DNA of 64,000 bases from Cristatella mucedo (Eukaryota > Bryozoa > Phylactolaemata > Cristatellidae), in NCBI GenBank assembly GCA_009760855.2, contig WPIO01000001.1:7063001-7127000 (forward strand), given 5' to 3'. Positions within the stretch are counted from its first letter, which is position 1. Each line of letters starts with the position of its first letter. Below are positions 1 through 15,100 of the stretch, piece after piece. The notes beneath the pieces were generated by a model. The model did not search any database, was not told where the DNA came from, and saw nothing but the letters and a program-made list of their open reading frames with translations. The position numbers were made by a program, and so were the translations under genes.

Positions 1-115
1 CCGTCGAGGCTAACTCCAAGCTCCCCAACGTCGACGCTGAGGAAAGATAAGAAAGATGACTCCAGTTTCCTGGATAAGATTGGCACCATTGGGCGCAAGA
101 AAAAGGCCAGGGAAG
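1..115 (+). CDS. parvin: Parvin exon 1 (partial)
   Basis: The frame begins at base 1 and reads PSRLTPSSPTSTLRKDKKDD and on through SFLDKIGTIGRKKKARE, the basic N-terminus that precedes CH1 in parvins. The exon ends after GAA G with donor gtcagc (phase 1). No Met is visible, so the start codon lies upstream of the window. The surrounding 700 bases are CpG-rich, as expected near a promoter. Confidence 0.92.
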
Positions 116-3100
116 GTCAGCTCCGTCATGCTTCTCCTGCCCCTCGACGTCCCAATTTAGGTTACCGTGCACCGCGGCTGCAGTGTAGCAGCTCGCGCTG
201 CCAGCTCGTGAGGCTACCAGCACAATCCTGCTGCTACACTTTCGTGAGCTGCGTCCTTACTTTGTCGCCCGTCCCCCCTCTTGGGGTTCAATCGCCACGC
301 CACCTGAGGTCAGCGTGGTTGCGTTATCCTTTCACCCGAATCGCGGTCGACGCCTGCTGCTGGCTGCAGCCAGCGCCAGCTTGACCGAAGCCGCGTGTAT
401 AGCGATTTCGACCTGCCAGTCCAGATCTTTAATGCGTTGGCGGTTTGTGCAATTGGTACCGCTTATCTGTTCCCCCTCCCCGCCTAGCAGCATTTTACCA
501 ACGGCGAGCACGGCCCTTATCTGCTTGTGTTTCATCAACTTGCTAGTTTTATGCCATCTGCTTATCACTCGATTGTTCCGAAGTGCCTTTCCGGAAAAGC
601 AGAGGAGCGCTCACACTGTTGGACTTGAATGCATAGCTGGAAAGTGCTTCGTCTGTATTCGGCTTTACTGGAAAGTGCGTTTGCAGCTGACAGCTCGTGA
701 GCAGGCGTACGAGTAAGTCTGATCCGGTGTTGAGCACTTCCCCATTGCACCGCTATTTGTTAGTAAGTTATCTATGCTTGTCCGTGCGGGCACTAGTTGA
801 TGTCCTGAGCAGCTATCAGCCTGCATTCAGCAGGCTGTAAAGAATTGCCTGCAACCTCTACAAACAGACCTCACACGACGTGAGTGGGGAAGTTCGAACA
901 CCCTAAATGTGAGCCAAGTTCGAGGGCAATCTGAGGGAAGCTGTTATTATAAATGGTCGCTTTTCATTTCTGCTTGTGTGTTACAATTGAGCTGCCTTTA
1001 GTTGTTCGTGCAAGAGACGCAGCAAGCTCTTGCAGACCGACACGAAGCTGTTCTCGCCACACTCAGTCTGACGACCCACCCAGTCTGACGAAAGGTGGCT
1101 GCAGCATACTGGCTTGCGAGCCTGTCACCGGTGCCCTGGTTTACTCTTTAAGTGCACTGAATGGAGCAGGAAGGCCATCTGCCATAGGTGCAGAGCAGCC
1201 TTTGTTGTCCCTGGACTACAAGTGTACCCGATTGCTTGGCCTGAGTCGACTTTTGCTATTGTGTCTGACTCGTGAGCAACAGTAGTATTTGGAAGAGGTG
1301 TTACAAGCAGTAGCTGACTGGATGAAGCCTGCTTTGTTCACTTGCCTTAGGGGCAGGGGGGGGTTGGCATTAGCCTCATAAGAAAATCTTGTTTGGAGAC
1401 TATCAGTAGAACGTTTCATTTCCTGCATGCCGGTTGACAATGCAATCCCTTGTTACCTGGTCCCGGCAAAGTTAGTTGTGCTAGTTGCTGTTGCTACGAT
1501 GAACAAGCCACGGAGGACTTTTTTCTTGCAACAGAATAGCGACTAAACGAATTTCTTGTGCATTTGCTCGCAGCACGTGCTTGCTTGCAGCTGCATAGGT
1601 TTAGCGGATTGACTGCCTCATGGGTTGTGCGCTTGTTTGGTGTTGTGCGTTTGGTTTCATGCCCTGATAGTCTTGTGTTCACTCACCTTGGTAGTGTATG
1701 TACCACTGGCAAGGCAGCATGGTTCCATTTTTGGAAGAGTTGCACTGTGCTGTCATCTGTTGCAGCCCAAGATCTGCAGGAAGAGGGGATGAAAGCTATT
1801 GAGAGCGCTGCACCCACAAGCGTTGATCAGCTGGTAGACGCACAAGCTTACAACCTGGAAGAAAACGAGAAGCGGTCAATGGTCGATCCATCATCAAGAA
1901 TTGATCCTAAACTTAAAAGTCTCATACAGGTACAGAACCGTGCTATGCGTGTGGTTTTATGTAGCTTATTGGCCGAAATTCCCCGTTTCTTATTTTAAAC
2001 AGCCACATACTAAGCTGCTCCTTTTTTCAGCTGCTTCGGCAAGCTCAAGCAGTAGCTGTGACTGCTGTAACCGTGCACAAGTAACACAGTGAGGGGATGC
2101 TCCTCGGGGTGCAATGTTTTGTTTCACACTTTAAGTGGATGGGAGGATACTATATAGTATACCTCGAGGCTTTTGAGTGGAGATGCAGCAGTGTTCAGAT
2201 TTATCCGATCCACATGATGAATCGATATAGCTTCGTGTACCACTTTCCTGTGGTAGCAGTGCTACTAGTACCTTTGCACTTAGTGCATCTGTCAGTAACC
2301 TTGGTTCAGTATTGTCAGGCAGATGGCTTTCTATGTGCCTTGCCTCAGGTCTTTGCGTTCACTCGGGAGACAATAATGGCATGCTTAAGCCATTATCTCT
2401 CAAGAGTGCCAGTACGAATTCTTCATTGCCACTAGTGATGCATTGTATAACTTATCAAGACAGTGTCCCATTGAGTTCACACGGTTCATCATTTACTCGG
2501 TGCTGCAGTTGACACACACAACAGTCGAACAATTCTGTGCACCGTCTTGCTCCTGACATTGCTTAATAGACCACACTGCCCTCTCCAGACTCCAGTTCTT
2601 CAAGTTGCTGTGGGACCGGGGACATATATTTGCTGACATCCAAGAAGGATGGCCGAATAGATCATCCTCGACAGCTGTGTTGATTAGGCCTTCAAGAGCG
2701 AGTTTGATTTACCCTGTATGCCTGTAGTTGGTCTTGGCCTAAGTGATCATTTGCCCTAGTGCTAGCATATGATCAGCCATCCCTTATGTGACTGTGTGGA
2801 TCCTAGAAGGCAAACTCTTGGTTACATTTCCTTACGGAAAGTTTTCTTATACCATTTCAGACTTACATGGGGGTATGCCCCACCAATATAGCCCTGTTGT
2901 TGAAGGCCTCACCCTTTTATATGCAGACATGTGAGTTGTGCAATTTTTTTCTGGCACACTGCCCTTCAAAGTGGTACCACATCTCAGGTGATCGATAACT
3001 GGGTATGTTAATGTCTTAGCCCAATCGTAAGGGTGCTTGCACTTAACGGCCCATGTTGTGGGTTTGAGTCCTGGAGCAGGTATTTCTTTATTGCCCACTG

Positions 3101-6100
3101 CAAGCAGCAGTGAAAGCCTCTATTGCTCTTCTACTGCTATACTATTTGGGCCGTTGAGTCAGCTGATCTTTACGTTTACCTTTTTTGCCTGATTCGGAGC
3201 TTGCTACTAACCAAGGATCCTTCCATCGGCCCCATGTGGCATCTTATTAGCCGTCTTGTTAGTGTTTGTTTACTGTCTTAAAGCATGATACCTTGCATAT
3301 CATTAACCCTTGATTCTTGCTTCCCTTACAGTGAGCTGTAAAGTTCCTGAATAGAGATTTGGCTCTCTTAAGGCGATATGCAAATGATGAGGATTTATAA
3401 CTATTATGAATAAGATACTCTTCATGCAAACATTAGACTGCATGTGTAACTTTAAACTTAGTTACTCGACTCTAGAGTCATCAGCAACCCTTTCTAGATT
3501 GGCTCTATTATGGGTGAAAAGTCCAAACAAGATGTTGAATTGAAGATGGAGTCTCAGATCTGGTATACCTTGCTTTCAAATAACACTGTGTAGCACAATT
3601 TTGTCCGTGGATAGTAAGTATTATTTCCAAATTGTGTATGCCTCAGTAGTGGAGAATGTGGCCATTCTTTCATACAAACTGCTTTGTGACCAGGACAGTG
3701 ATACCCTTGAAATTGTCCCATTTTCGATGAGAAAAATAAACTGAAAAATGTGTATCTTGTGGTTTACATTTAATCAGAAAGATCAGCAAATGAATCAAAA
3801 TTAGCATGTATTTATTCTGAGTTGCAAAAAAGTTGGTCCTGCTTTTCTGTAGTCTTTTACTTTCACCCTTTTATCCAACAAGCTCTACTCTTTGAGCCTT
3901 GATGTAAAAAACTCAGCATTGGACTTGGTAAGACGAAGGTATATGATAGATAGTTGAGGTCTTTCTAGTTGGGAAAGCATAGCTTTCTCTACTCAGCCGA
4001 ATCTTGAAATTGGTAAAATGCCTCTCTTGCTTTCTCTCTCTGAAAGGGTGAGGACTGGAAGATTAGGGCAGTGTGGAACTCGGGCAGTGTATGCAGGAAT
4101 GTGTTACTACATAGTGGAAGGAGCGGTCTTGCCAGTTTAACATGTGAAAAGTTCCACCATACAGAAGTAGCATTTACTCGAGTGGTTATTCGGTTTCCAC
4201 CATGTAAGGATAGTAAACTCAATGGTTCTCTTTTCTCATTTGTACCAGTCTGTAAAAGTACCAGAATTATTAAAAAAACGATACTCCACACATTACACAA
4301 CATTGGGATTGAAATCCGATCTAACAAGCAGCAACCGTTCACCTTACCTTTAAGAGTTCTCTTACAGTGTTGACATGCAAATAGAGGTCCTCGTAGCTTG
4401 TATTGATCACCGACAGGCATGTCGAAATTTTTTTTTTTTTTTAGGAATTGCACATCTTAAACAATGCTTTCATGGAATAGTTTGTGTCTTGCCTTCATAC
4501 ATTATCCGCATACATAGCAAAATTGCTGCTGCTGTATGCATGCCACCTATTCATGCCATGTCAATCACATATGGCTAGTCACGATTCTCTTAACCTGCAA
4601 TAATTAACTAAAATGCTGGTTTTAGGCACATGTACTGTTTCAGTTCTATAAATACTACTCTGTAGTATTGTGTTCGCATAACCCTCACTAATTCCACATC
4701 GCTTCACTTCTCGCCGACCTGCACTGGCTACCAGTCAAGCAAAGGATCGACTTCAAAGTTTTGTCGCTCACTTTTATGTCACCTCATTCTTTGGCTCCAG
4801 CCTATCTCTCAGATCTACTCCCCCACCAGGCCAAGCATCGTACCACCCGCTTTTCGGAATCCAAAGGTTTACCACTACCTCGTACAAACCTCAAATCCTT
4901 TGGAGACCATGCATTTAGTTCGTATGCTCCCAAAGCCTGGAACTTCCTCCCTACTTGCGTCAGAACATCCCCTGACTTGACCACATTTAAAAAGAACCTA
5001 AAAACACCTATTTAGGACAGCATTTAGTGAGTCCCTGTGATTTGTCCTTGATGTGCTTATGCGTGCTGACACTGCATGCTGCCACTAGCCACATTTGCAT
5101 GCTGACCCTGTGCCTGTCACCCCTAACCACGTTGTTCATGTTTATCAAACATGATACTACTCACGATTCAATCGCATTTCCCTTTGCAGCAAATGTAAAG
5201 CGCCGTCTTAAGAGATTGAGTTCTCTGAGGGCACTTTATCAAGTGCATTATTATTATTATTATTAATACGTGTAGTGGCACATGGTGTACTATATGTGTG
5301 AACCTGACATCTGCACCGATCCTAGTAAGAAAACGGAAGAATTTAAAAATACCATTGTCCTGACCACAGAAGCAAAGTTTTTGTGGAACAGTAGCTATTT
5401 CTCTAGTTATTCTAGGCATTGGGGATTAGAAAAATAGGCTGTACCCAAGGACAAAAATAAATTGGAATCTGTTACTTAATGTAATAAGAAAAAATACAAG
5501 CTTGTTTGCTGCTCGGGTCACTACACATGATCAAGATTGGCTTTGTTAATATTTTTACAAATAAGTTTTAGCCCTTTTCCGCAGATTTTGAAAATGAGAT
5601 AAGATGGTTTTCCCTGGAACTTTTGTGTCTTAGCTGTATCATCAAATCTGCTTCTCTTCTTAAGCTACCATCTACTATCAAAGAAAACTATACCAGTTAA
5701 GGTCTCTAGCAAATATTTTTGGTGCCTCATAAAGGCATCTTTGGCCCTAATTTTGCAGATCATTTCACTGCCCAGCTGTTGCTTAAGTAGACCGAACGTT
5801 ATAATAATGATAATAATAATGTACTTGATAAAGCGCCCTCAGAGAACTTAATCTCTTTCTAGGCGCTTTAAATTTGCTGCAAAGGGAAATGCAATTGAAT
5901 GGTAAGTAAAATCATGCTTGAAAAACAAACAACGTGAATAACATAGTTAGGGGTGACATTCACAGGGTCAGCATGCAAATGTGGTTAGTGGCAGCATGCA
6001 TAGTGTCAGCACGCATAAGCACGTGAAGGACGAATCACAGGGACCCACTAAATGCTGTCCTAAATAGAACGTTAGATTGAAACTAATAGATGCCTCAATG

Positions 6101-9100
6101 AGCAGGAGTTTTTTGAATAATATAGTCTTGTTGGGTTTCTTCTACAGTCTTGAGGTGCTTGGCTGGGACATTTAGTGTGCTGGACCCTAAGGATCTAAGA
6201 GGTCCAGCTGATTTGTAGTCTGAACTAATCTAGCTAGTTTGGAGGGGCCTGACGCTTGTTACATTTGTAGCCTGCTAGAAAGAAGAATGAAACCAACATT
6301 TCCCCTAAACTAGCTTCGATAAACCATTTCGTTACAGCTTATGATGGTAATTCATGTCACAGTTAACACTCCTAAATGGATCCAACGTCCCACATATTTA
6401 GTCTTAATAAATAATGGTCGTGTATTGTGCCATTGTGGCTATGACAATCAAGACTGCGGCTGAGAAACGTATGCTGTCACAAATTAAGATGCCGTTCTTC
6501 GGTCAGTTACAGGTTGCAGTATTTGTATTTATAAGTTCCCGGGCTCCATAATTCAGTTTTTCGTTTAACTGGCAAATTGTGGTTCATTTAAGCCAGATTA
6601 TGTGGCTTTTTTCAGCTAGCCATTTGGAAACAGCAAAATCCCTTAATTTTTTATGGCTCTAAAATGACGGGTTCTGAAAAGCCATGTTCATTGCAGCAGC
6701 AATCGTGCTGCCAGCCTCGACACACGATGAAACTTCGTGCACTTAAGGCAGTTAGATTGTTTATGGCGGATGCCAACACTGACCAGCTACACCATGAAGA
6801 TGCCAGGAAGATACTTGCAAGTTGGAGTGAAATCGCAATAGGCATGTAGTGTTGGTAAGAGAGTAGTGCTAGTGGCTTTATAGCTAAGGATGGAAATGCA
6901 ATCATTAACTAGGCCTTGCCTCTGCTGTATCTGGGAAAAACTTCCTATTATGCTCTGCAACTTGAGTGCCAGTTCTGTGTATTAAATATTCAAGTGAGAA
7001 TTGAAGCTGAGTTACTTCCATGCAGCCGTGATGGTATACTAGTTAAGGCTGTTGCTTTTCACGACCTCGGTCCCGAAGTCGTGGGTTCGAATCCTTCAGT
7101 GGGCGACCCTTTATTGCTACTGCAAGCGGTTGTGATAGCCATAAAAGATTCTTCTGGTACTATACAAAAGAGGCTGTTAAATTATTCATTTTGTTTGTTT
7201 TTCAAGCACGATTTTACTTACCATTCAATTGCATTTCACTTTGCAGCAAATGTAAAGCGCCTAGAGAGATTAAGTTCTCTGAGGGTGCTTTATCATGTGA
7301 ATTATTATTATTATTATTAAATCAGCTAGAATTTATTATTTTTCTATGGTTTTCATTGAGCTTTACTCTATTTTTTATTTGGAAGTACTTTTATGACGTT
7401 ATTAGTTATTGATCTCTGCTGGGGATCTGCAGACAAGTCTTAGAACTGTAGAGTTGACATTCTTCTTGCAAGTTGCGATCAGTTGCTATGTTTGCTTCAA
7501 GTTTGCACCATTGCGATCGTTATGGACTGACCCCCCATGCTAAATTGTTGCAGATACTCCTTGATTGGATTAATGATGAATTAGCAGATTATCGTATCAT
7601 TGTAAAAGACATCGAGGAAGACTTATATGATGGCCAAGTTCTGCAAAAGCTCGTTGGTATGAATTATTTCTTTTCAATATTGTTAAGAGGCTCAACGAAG
7701 CAGTATATTGAGACCTTCGTTTTCAGGATATTTGCAGCAGCTGATATTTACTGCTCACATATCAGGCTGAGTGGTTGCAATTAGGTTTGCATATGCCTTA
7801 TACAGTATGTAGACTGACGCGTTGCTAGAGAAATATGCAATAGGCTAGTCGACTAAAAGAGAGTGACTAGTCACAATAAAGCACACCAACAAGAGAAAAT
7901 TAAACTCGAGTCACAGACGATGCCCTAGAAGTTAAAATAATTCTGTTGCATTTAGTGTTTCAAAAAAATACTAGCTGATTTAACAGCCTCTTTTTTATAG
8001 CGACAGAAGAGCCTTTACGGCTATCACCACCGCTTGCCGTGGCGATAAATGATCGCCCACCACAGGATTCGAACCCACGGCCTCGGGGCCGAGGTCGTGA
8101 AAAGCAACCGCCTTACGTAGTGAGCCATTAAAGTGCATGGTATAATTATATAACGTCAATCTCTTTACCAACTCTGGCAAAGTCTTTTTTGGCCTAGTGT
8201 CCCAGAGATTTTTCCTATAAGGATCCTTAGAAATTAAAGATCTGAGGCAGCATTTCTACTAATGGTCTGCCTCTCGTCCCATCAGCAAAGCAGACCACAG
8301 AAGTGTTCATTAAGGACGAAAGTGGGTGCTGTCAGCCATTTTCAAACAACACGGTCCATAATCAAATCCATTGCTAAGAAAGCGCCTTTGAAAGCCCCCC
8401 CCCCCTTGGTGTAGTGCTCTCATACAGTCCCATCTGTATTTCCTTTAATTGCCATATTCTCTTGGTTTATCAATGTAATTGCATTTGTTTTCCTTATTAG
8501 GACTGTGGGAATGTATTAGAATTATGTCTTCATATATTTCAAGCCTCTGCATTTATCCTTGCTCCAGACAAAAGGGTACAGTTGGCTTGGTTATGGGAGT
8601 ATGTGCTGCTGTCAGCCACTGCACTATAGGATATCTGAAGTGGTTTTTTGATGTGTGCATGAGCTTGTGGGTGTGGGTGCACACGTGACTTTTGATTTTT
8701 ATTAGCTTATGGAGCATATTTTAGAGGTTTTCGATGCAACGGTATACGTTTTTGCTGTGACATGGATGGTAGATGCCCAAGCTTTGATGCACACAAGCCC
8801 CTGCTCGATTACGTTCTTTGGTTAGGGTTAAAATCTTCATGTCAGTTTGTCTGTTACTAGTGTGCTGTATGTATCATTGTACAGTTTTTAACAATGGCAT
8901 GCCTTAATGAACTTACTTTTTTCCAATCTCTGATCTAGTCTGTGCAACCATTGATGGTGCAATGGAGTAAAAGGGTCGCAACAGGTCGACACCGTAATGT
9001 GAACATCACTGTGTCGACCTGTTGCGACTCACTTCTTAATATAGCTTGTGATGTACCTGACTGGCTGGTATCGTTTTTCAGTGGTGATATATTGGCATCT

Positions 9101-12100
9101 TCCTTGTTTATCTTTGTAGAGAAGCTGACCGGCACCAAGATGGAAGTGCCAGAAGTGACACAGTCAGAAATCGTCCAGCTAAAGAAATTGCGGATCACAC
9201 TTGATGTAATTGCGCGTGAGCTGAGGGGCCCTGCACAGCTGACCCAGAGCCGATGGAGTGCCGAAGGTGATTACGTTGGAATTTACTCGATATGCTTCAC
9301 TCCACGTTTGCTATCTGTGTATGCCTGGTGACCCTGTGCAGTACCTCGTTCTCTGAGCATGCATGCTGAAGACAAGCTAGTTGATCAGGTAGCATTTCTT
9401 TATCGACTCCAGTGCTGGAGGTATATGAAAGGTAGTGTGTTTGTTTGCAAGTGAGAAATGAGGACCTGTAGCTTTCTGCTCCAGCAGCCAGCTGTCGTGC
9501 TTGCTCCGTCGGTGTCGAAAACCAATGAGTTTATACGACTCTCACCTCAGATTTCGAGGTCGTTGATTCACCTCCCAATGAGGACAAGACACATTTTTCT
9601 TTCCAGTCCTACAATATCCGTTTAGGGCATTTTAAAATCTGGCTCTCGGTTCAGCTACAAAGTTTGAATGATTATGTACCCTCACTCACAGAAAATTGTT
9701 TGCAGCCAGAGACTTATCATAAACCCTCTTCAGCTTTAGATGCAGTGTTAAACAAATTTTGGCTATCGGTTTGCAACATCGAGGAAGAAGCTGTATCGCA
9801 GAGCATTATTCATAACAAATTGTGAATGCAGCTATTGGGATTTGTATTTAATAGGTCAAAAACACTAAATAGTTTCCATGTTTTGGCAGTTTCTGAGGCC
9901 ACTTTCGGTTTTTGACGATCCAATGTTTTTGGAATACATTTTGATATAGCTTTATCACTAATGTGCATGAAGATTCATTTCACATGCCAGAGAATGTACT
10001 TTGGCCTTGGCAAATAATTATGGTTGGTTGAACAATTTTTCAGCAGCTGTCAAGTTTTGAAAACACGATTTTGTGCATGTGCTGTCTTGGACTAGGCATG
10101 TTTACAAGCGATGCATGATATCCCCGACCCAGATAGAACCAAACATTTTCCAAATATATTTCTTAGATGGAAAATGTATCAAGAAACTTGCTGACGTGCA
10201 TGTGTGTTTAGGGCCATTTAGTGAGCTTGTGGCAAAGAAACTAATGCCTAGAACAAAAACTGTTGAAATTGGTGCCTAGAACAAAAATTGGCAATGTCTA
10301 AAGCTCAGAAGATGTCAGGGACAGTCCTATTTGTTAAAAAATAGGGAAGCATTTTTTTGGCTTTAACCTACTTCAGACTCACCGTCATTGCACCGTCAAG
10401 GAAAAAATCACTACACAAGTAGTACAAGAAAATGATGGTCCTGTTCGGAGGGCTTGTTATTACTGATCTGGACTGGCCTTTATTCTTTTTAGTTTGCTTG
10501 AAGAGATCTTAAGTAGCTTAAACCATTGTGGATGGGCTTTAATGCCGAGGCTGACACTTGCTGTCTGACGCCTATTTCATGCAGCACTCATGCCTGTGCA
10601 TGTCGATCCTGCATTTAAATCCAGTCGAACAGGTTGTGGGGTGGGAGGCTGGAGAAGAAGGCTTCTGTTGATACGAGATTATAGTCATGTCAGACCTTGC
10701 CTCTTAATCCAAGCATTACCACATATCCAATTTGTGTAACGACCTCGTCCACCTTTTCCTGCTGCATCAGCAGTGCAGTTTTGCTAGAATTAATGTGATG
10801 ACCAAGGGATAGTTGATGTATGAATAACTGATACAATCGCTATTTAATTTCAGCAATTCATGCCAAAGGCTTGGTGGCCATTCTGCATCTTCTGGTTGCT
10901 CTGGCTCGCCACTATCGTGCCCCAATACGTCTTCCTGACAATGTCACGGTCACGGTCATTGTGGTACAGGTAAGCGTTTTTGGCTGTTGGGCTGAAAGGG
11001 GCAAGCAGTATTTTGTATACATGGCCACAGCAGCTCTGACTTGATGGTTTGCTAGAGTGACAGTAACTTGAGCCTAATGCTGTCTTTACACGATACGGCA
11101 CTAGAGCAACAATCATGAAATGTCTGCTCGCAAATTTAATTTTGAGCATGCTGTGGCAATAGTACAGATGTGACTCCACAAATCTGAAGGGTTAACAAGT
11201 TATGCCTCGAGTGGCTAGGTGGATGGGAGGGGTGAAATTGTGGTCATAGCCTTTTTTAGATTGGCTATTGCTATAGGTTCAGGGGCAAATGATCACGTGA
11301 CGAAACCTCAGGTTTTAGGTCATCGATTGTGATGCCTGCTTCTTAAACAGTCTTTTTTTGTCTTGTGAAGAGGCACGTTGTCTTCTTTTTTCTTTTAGCA
11401 AACTGCTGCTTGCAAAGTAGAACAGACACAAGAAGATGAAACTTTTTTGTCTCCTCTGCCATTGGATCGCTCGCTTCAGCAATTCACCGTGTGTAGCTGG
11501 CTGCCTTTTAACAGCACAATGGTTCCCCTCTTTCCTCCCTCCCTCCCTAGGAAGGCTCGAAGGAGTGCTAAGAGGAAAAGGGTTGCCATTCTGATCTTTG
11601 GGTGTATGAGTGTCACGTGCCGTGAAGGGCAATCGCCATATAATTGCATTTGTGCCACAAATGCCAGTGTGCATCCGGTAGTTCTAAGATCAATATGAAA
11701 CGAACTTCAGATCTGCAACCCATTAGTCTTGTCGGCTGCTTGCTTATCTGCACACGGTGTGTGCTGCCATGAAATCTGCCGATCTGACCAAATGCCGATC
11801 TGGTCCATGTTGCAGAGACTGCATTAACGACAGATTTGTGCAGCATACTACTGGTTTGAACTTAACCTATCCCAGGCTGTATATAATAGCTGTATGCGTT
11901 GCGGAAAGCTTATACCAGCCAGAAAACATGTTTGGAATAAAAGGTCTTTCATCTGCCACTCCACGGATAACGACGCCCACGGCAGCTGTTTATCAGCCAC
12001 TGGAGTTGGCCCCTCAGCTAATCGATTGCAAAATTGCAATTGATCAGTAGGATGCAAAGCTCACGCGTTTTCAAAGACCAAAAAATGTGACCTATTTTGG

Positions 12101-15100
12101 CATAATTGTGGCTCTTTTAGCAAATGCAGATGCTTTGCTTAGTGGTAAACTTACAGAGATGAACCATGTCGTTGCAAAGATGAAGCATTTTCAGAGCGAT
12201 GTTGGAAGCTTGATTGAATGAATTCAAAGTTGTACGGAAATGAGGTCATTATTGTTACAGCCAAATCTTTCATCTCTGCATTTCTTTCAAATCAGCTCCA
12301 TTCTATCTCCATTTGGTTGGGTGTTATACCCAATTCCGAAGCTGTCTGAGCTAGAAGAGATGTTTAGGAAACGACACGTGTTCTACAAGTTGTTGATGAC
12401 CATTTGGATATATCGTCTTCTAGCTATCTGACTTCAAAGTAACTTTCGATCAGGTGGTGCTGCATAAAATTGATAAATGTTATTGCTTTTTTATCTTCAT
12501 TTGCTCATGCTCAACAATTTTCTGAATGATAATGCACTTTTAATAGTAGATTAGAGAGAGCTACTGTCGATTTTTTAAACCAATCAGGCAGTGGCCCAAA
12601 AATGTTTGATAGCCACAGGTTTAGTGCATGCATATAATAGGATTGCAGCTATGCTTTTAGGTGGTTTATACACTTAGCTGTGAATAAAGGGTGGTCGTGT
12701 GCAATTTTGCAGCTACTAGCCTGTCCGATTAACTTATCTAGATATTAATGCACACTACTACTTACTTGTCCAGTATAGTGCTTAGATGCTCACCACGTGT
12801 CCAAGCGAGTGCAAATCTTCATTGGACAAAAGTTGGGATTTTTCTTGCTTCGAGCATGCACATGCATGCACTATTGCTGTGATGTGTCTGTAATGGTATA
12901 TGCCATACTTGGGTAGAATAGTGCTCATTGTCTAACATCTGCTTTACCTTGTTTTGAATATTACAAATGTGGGCATACTTCTTGTCTCGGACTGAGGGAC
13001 TTTCGGAGATGGAGAGCACTGCACTAGTAAGAATCGATCCCACACCCTTAGTGGCCTAGACCAGCACCCTACCATTTGCACTGCTGAGGCAACTGGCTTA
13101 AAGATCCTCACAATGGATGAACTTATAAGCCAACTCGCTTTAATCGCCACGAAGTTGCGTGTCTGAGCCGGGTTCAATTCATGGTCACATGAATGGTGCA
13201 AGTGTGTACCACGAGCACACTCCAAACCTACACTTTTGTTAACCAAGTGAATTGTGTGACATATTGAAATCTGTTACTCACCATCGTACACAATTCTGAT
13301 ATACCCGTATAATCTTTTGTTATCTGTCGTCATCGTGCTGAGATCTCGAATTCATCGTGGATGTTTCCAGATTATCCCAGACTCACGGGTCTTACAGGAA
13401 CGTTTTTTATGCATCTTGTTTTTTGGGCTTTTCTTTAGCAATCTTTAATAAAAGTATGAGTACTCTATAAAGAAGAGACCGCTAGTAGGGAACCTCTCAG
13501 GTTTGCCAAAGCATCACGTGGGTCTTATTAACTTCGAACTCATTCAATGTCTCAGCCTAGCTCTTCTCCCCTGTAGCAGAGTGCTGCTAGCTGCTGGTCC
13601 GTCTGTTTCTCTTGCTTCTCTTCTCCTAGTTTTTGTTAAGCATTGTTTTCTTTTGGAATATTGTAATAATGAAGGTACATGACTAAGGCTATGGAGATTC
13701 GGTTTCAACTGGGAGATCATTAGAATCACAATCTTTTATCGAATGAAAGTGCATTTAATACCGTGAAGCCTCTGCTTGCACTATATAAGTCCGGCTGGTG
13801 GTTCAATCTTATTGATTAGTCCTTTTTACCATTTTTATTTCAATGCAGTCTTGCAGCTGAGCTGGGCTAACGGATAGAACTGTGTCGGCTCCAAGTATTC
13901 CTACATCCCAGGTCGTGGGGAAATGTCTTGTCCTATGTGCAACACAGCATTCTGCCTGCTCTTGAGCCGTGTCTCACCTTTGAATCTGGACATCCGGATC
14001 CAAGTTCAAGCCTTGGCTATCATATAGATACTGACACAGCCCTCACTCAGCTGTATGGCTATTTTGCCCTAGTTCTCAGTCAGTATCTAATTTTGATGTT
14101 ATTGCTTTATTATATTGTAAGCATGCCCTAGTTAAGTAGGCAGAGCTGAAAGAACTTATTGAACATTCTTGCTGTTTGCCAATGACTATGTTTGACTATT
14201 GGTGAATCTGAGGGCCGACTTTACTGTTAAAGCCACATACTACAGAGTTCAGTAGGTTCTTATCTCATTCCTATTCTCTGGTAGTTTAGTAGCACTAGGC
14301 TGGATAGCTGGAGGAAAGAGAAGCACTGCACTAGCGCTTGTTGGGCTACTGTAGCCTTATAGTGGAATTGAATGAATAGACCATTGCAGTAAGCCTCATT
14401 TTTCAAGATTTCTCGACTCCTAAATTGTCATGGCAATCTAATTGTTTCTTTTTCGGCTTTCGAACCCACTGCAGACTGCCTCCAGTTGCCCTATATTTTG
14501 AAATAATTGCGTTGCATCCACCGCTCAAGGCAGCACTTAAATATTTAGCCATTTGCAGTCGCCAGGGAGGCAGTGGCAACAGATCGTAATGTAATGTAAT
14601 GTATCGCCGTCTGTAACCCCACAAAGCCACAAAGACTATATGGGTGTTACGCAGGAGTTTTGTATAATGCATAATTCAAAGCCTAAGCTGCTTTTGGTAC
14701 ACATTCGGTAGCCAACAGGCTTCATTTCACGCAACAAAGAGAAAGTGAGTAGCATAGCTGAGATGGAAGAGCAGCTGAGATAGTGAATAGCATGGAAGTA
14801 GCAGCTCAGGATGGCTGGAAAGGATGTGGGGGTTTCCTCTATTTGCCCGGACCGGGTAAGTCGTGTAGCTTATATGGTCTCGCCTACCACAGCAAGAATA
14901 TTGGATGCACTTGGTGCCAAAATTTTCAATTATGAATTTAATCATTCATTAACTCAGTACACAGGGGTTCGGATTGAGCATGTAAGTGGCGATTTAAAGC
15001 CGAGTCCTTATAGCCCTCTTGGAACGTCGTAGGACTAGTCTAGATCGCTTAATCGGTTGCCCCCCTGGCCTTTGCCCACTGGTAAGGCTCAAATGAGTCT

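Noticed and set aside
7029-7105. Possible tRNA gene (box A- and box B-like sequences).
   Set aside because: The same head recurs at many positions with the SINE body attached, and no acceptor stem pairs; it is a SINE promoter.
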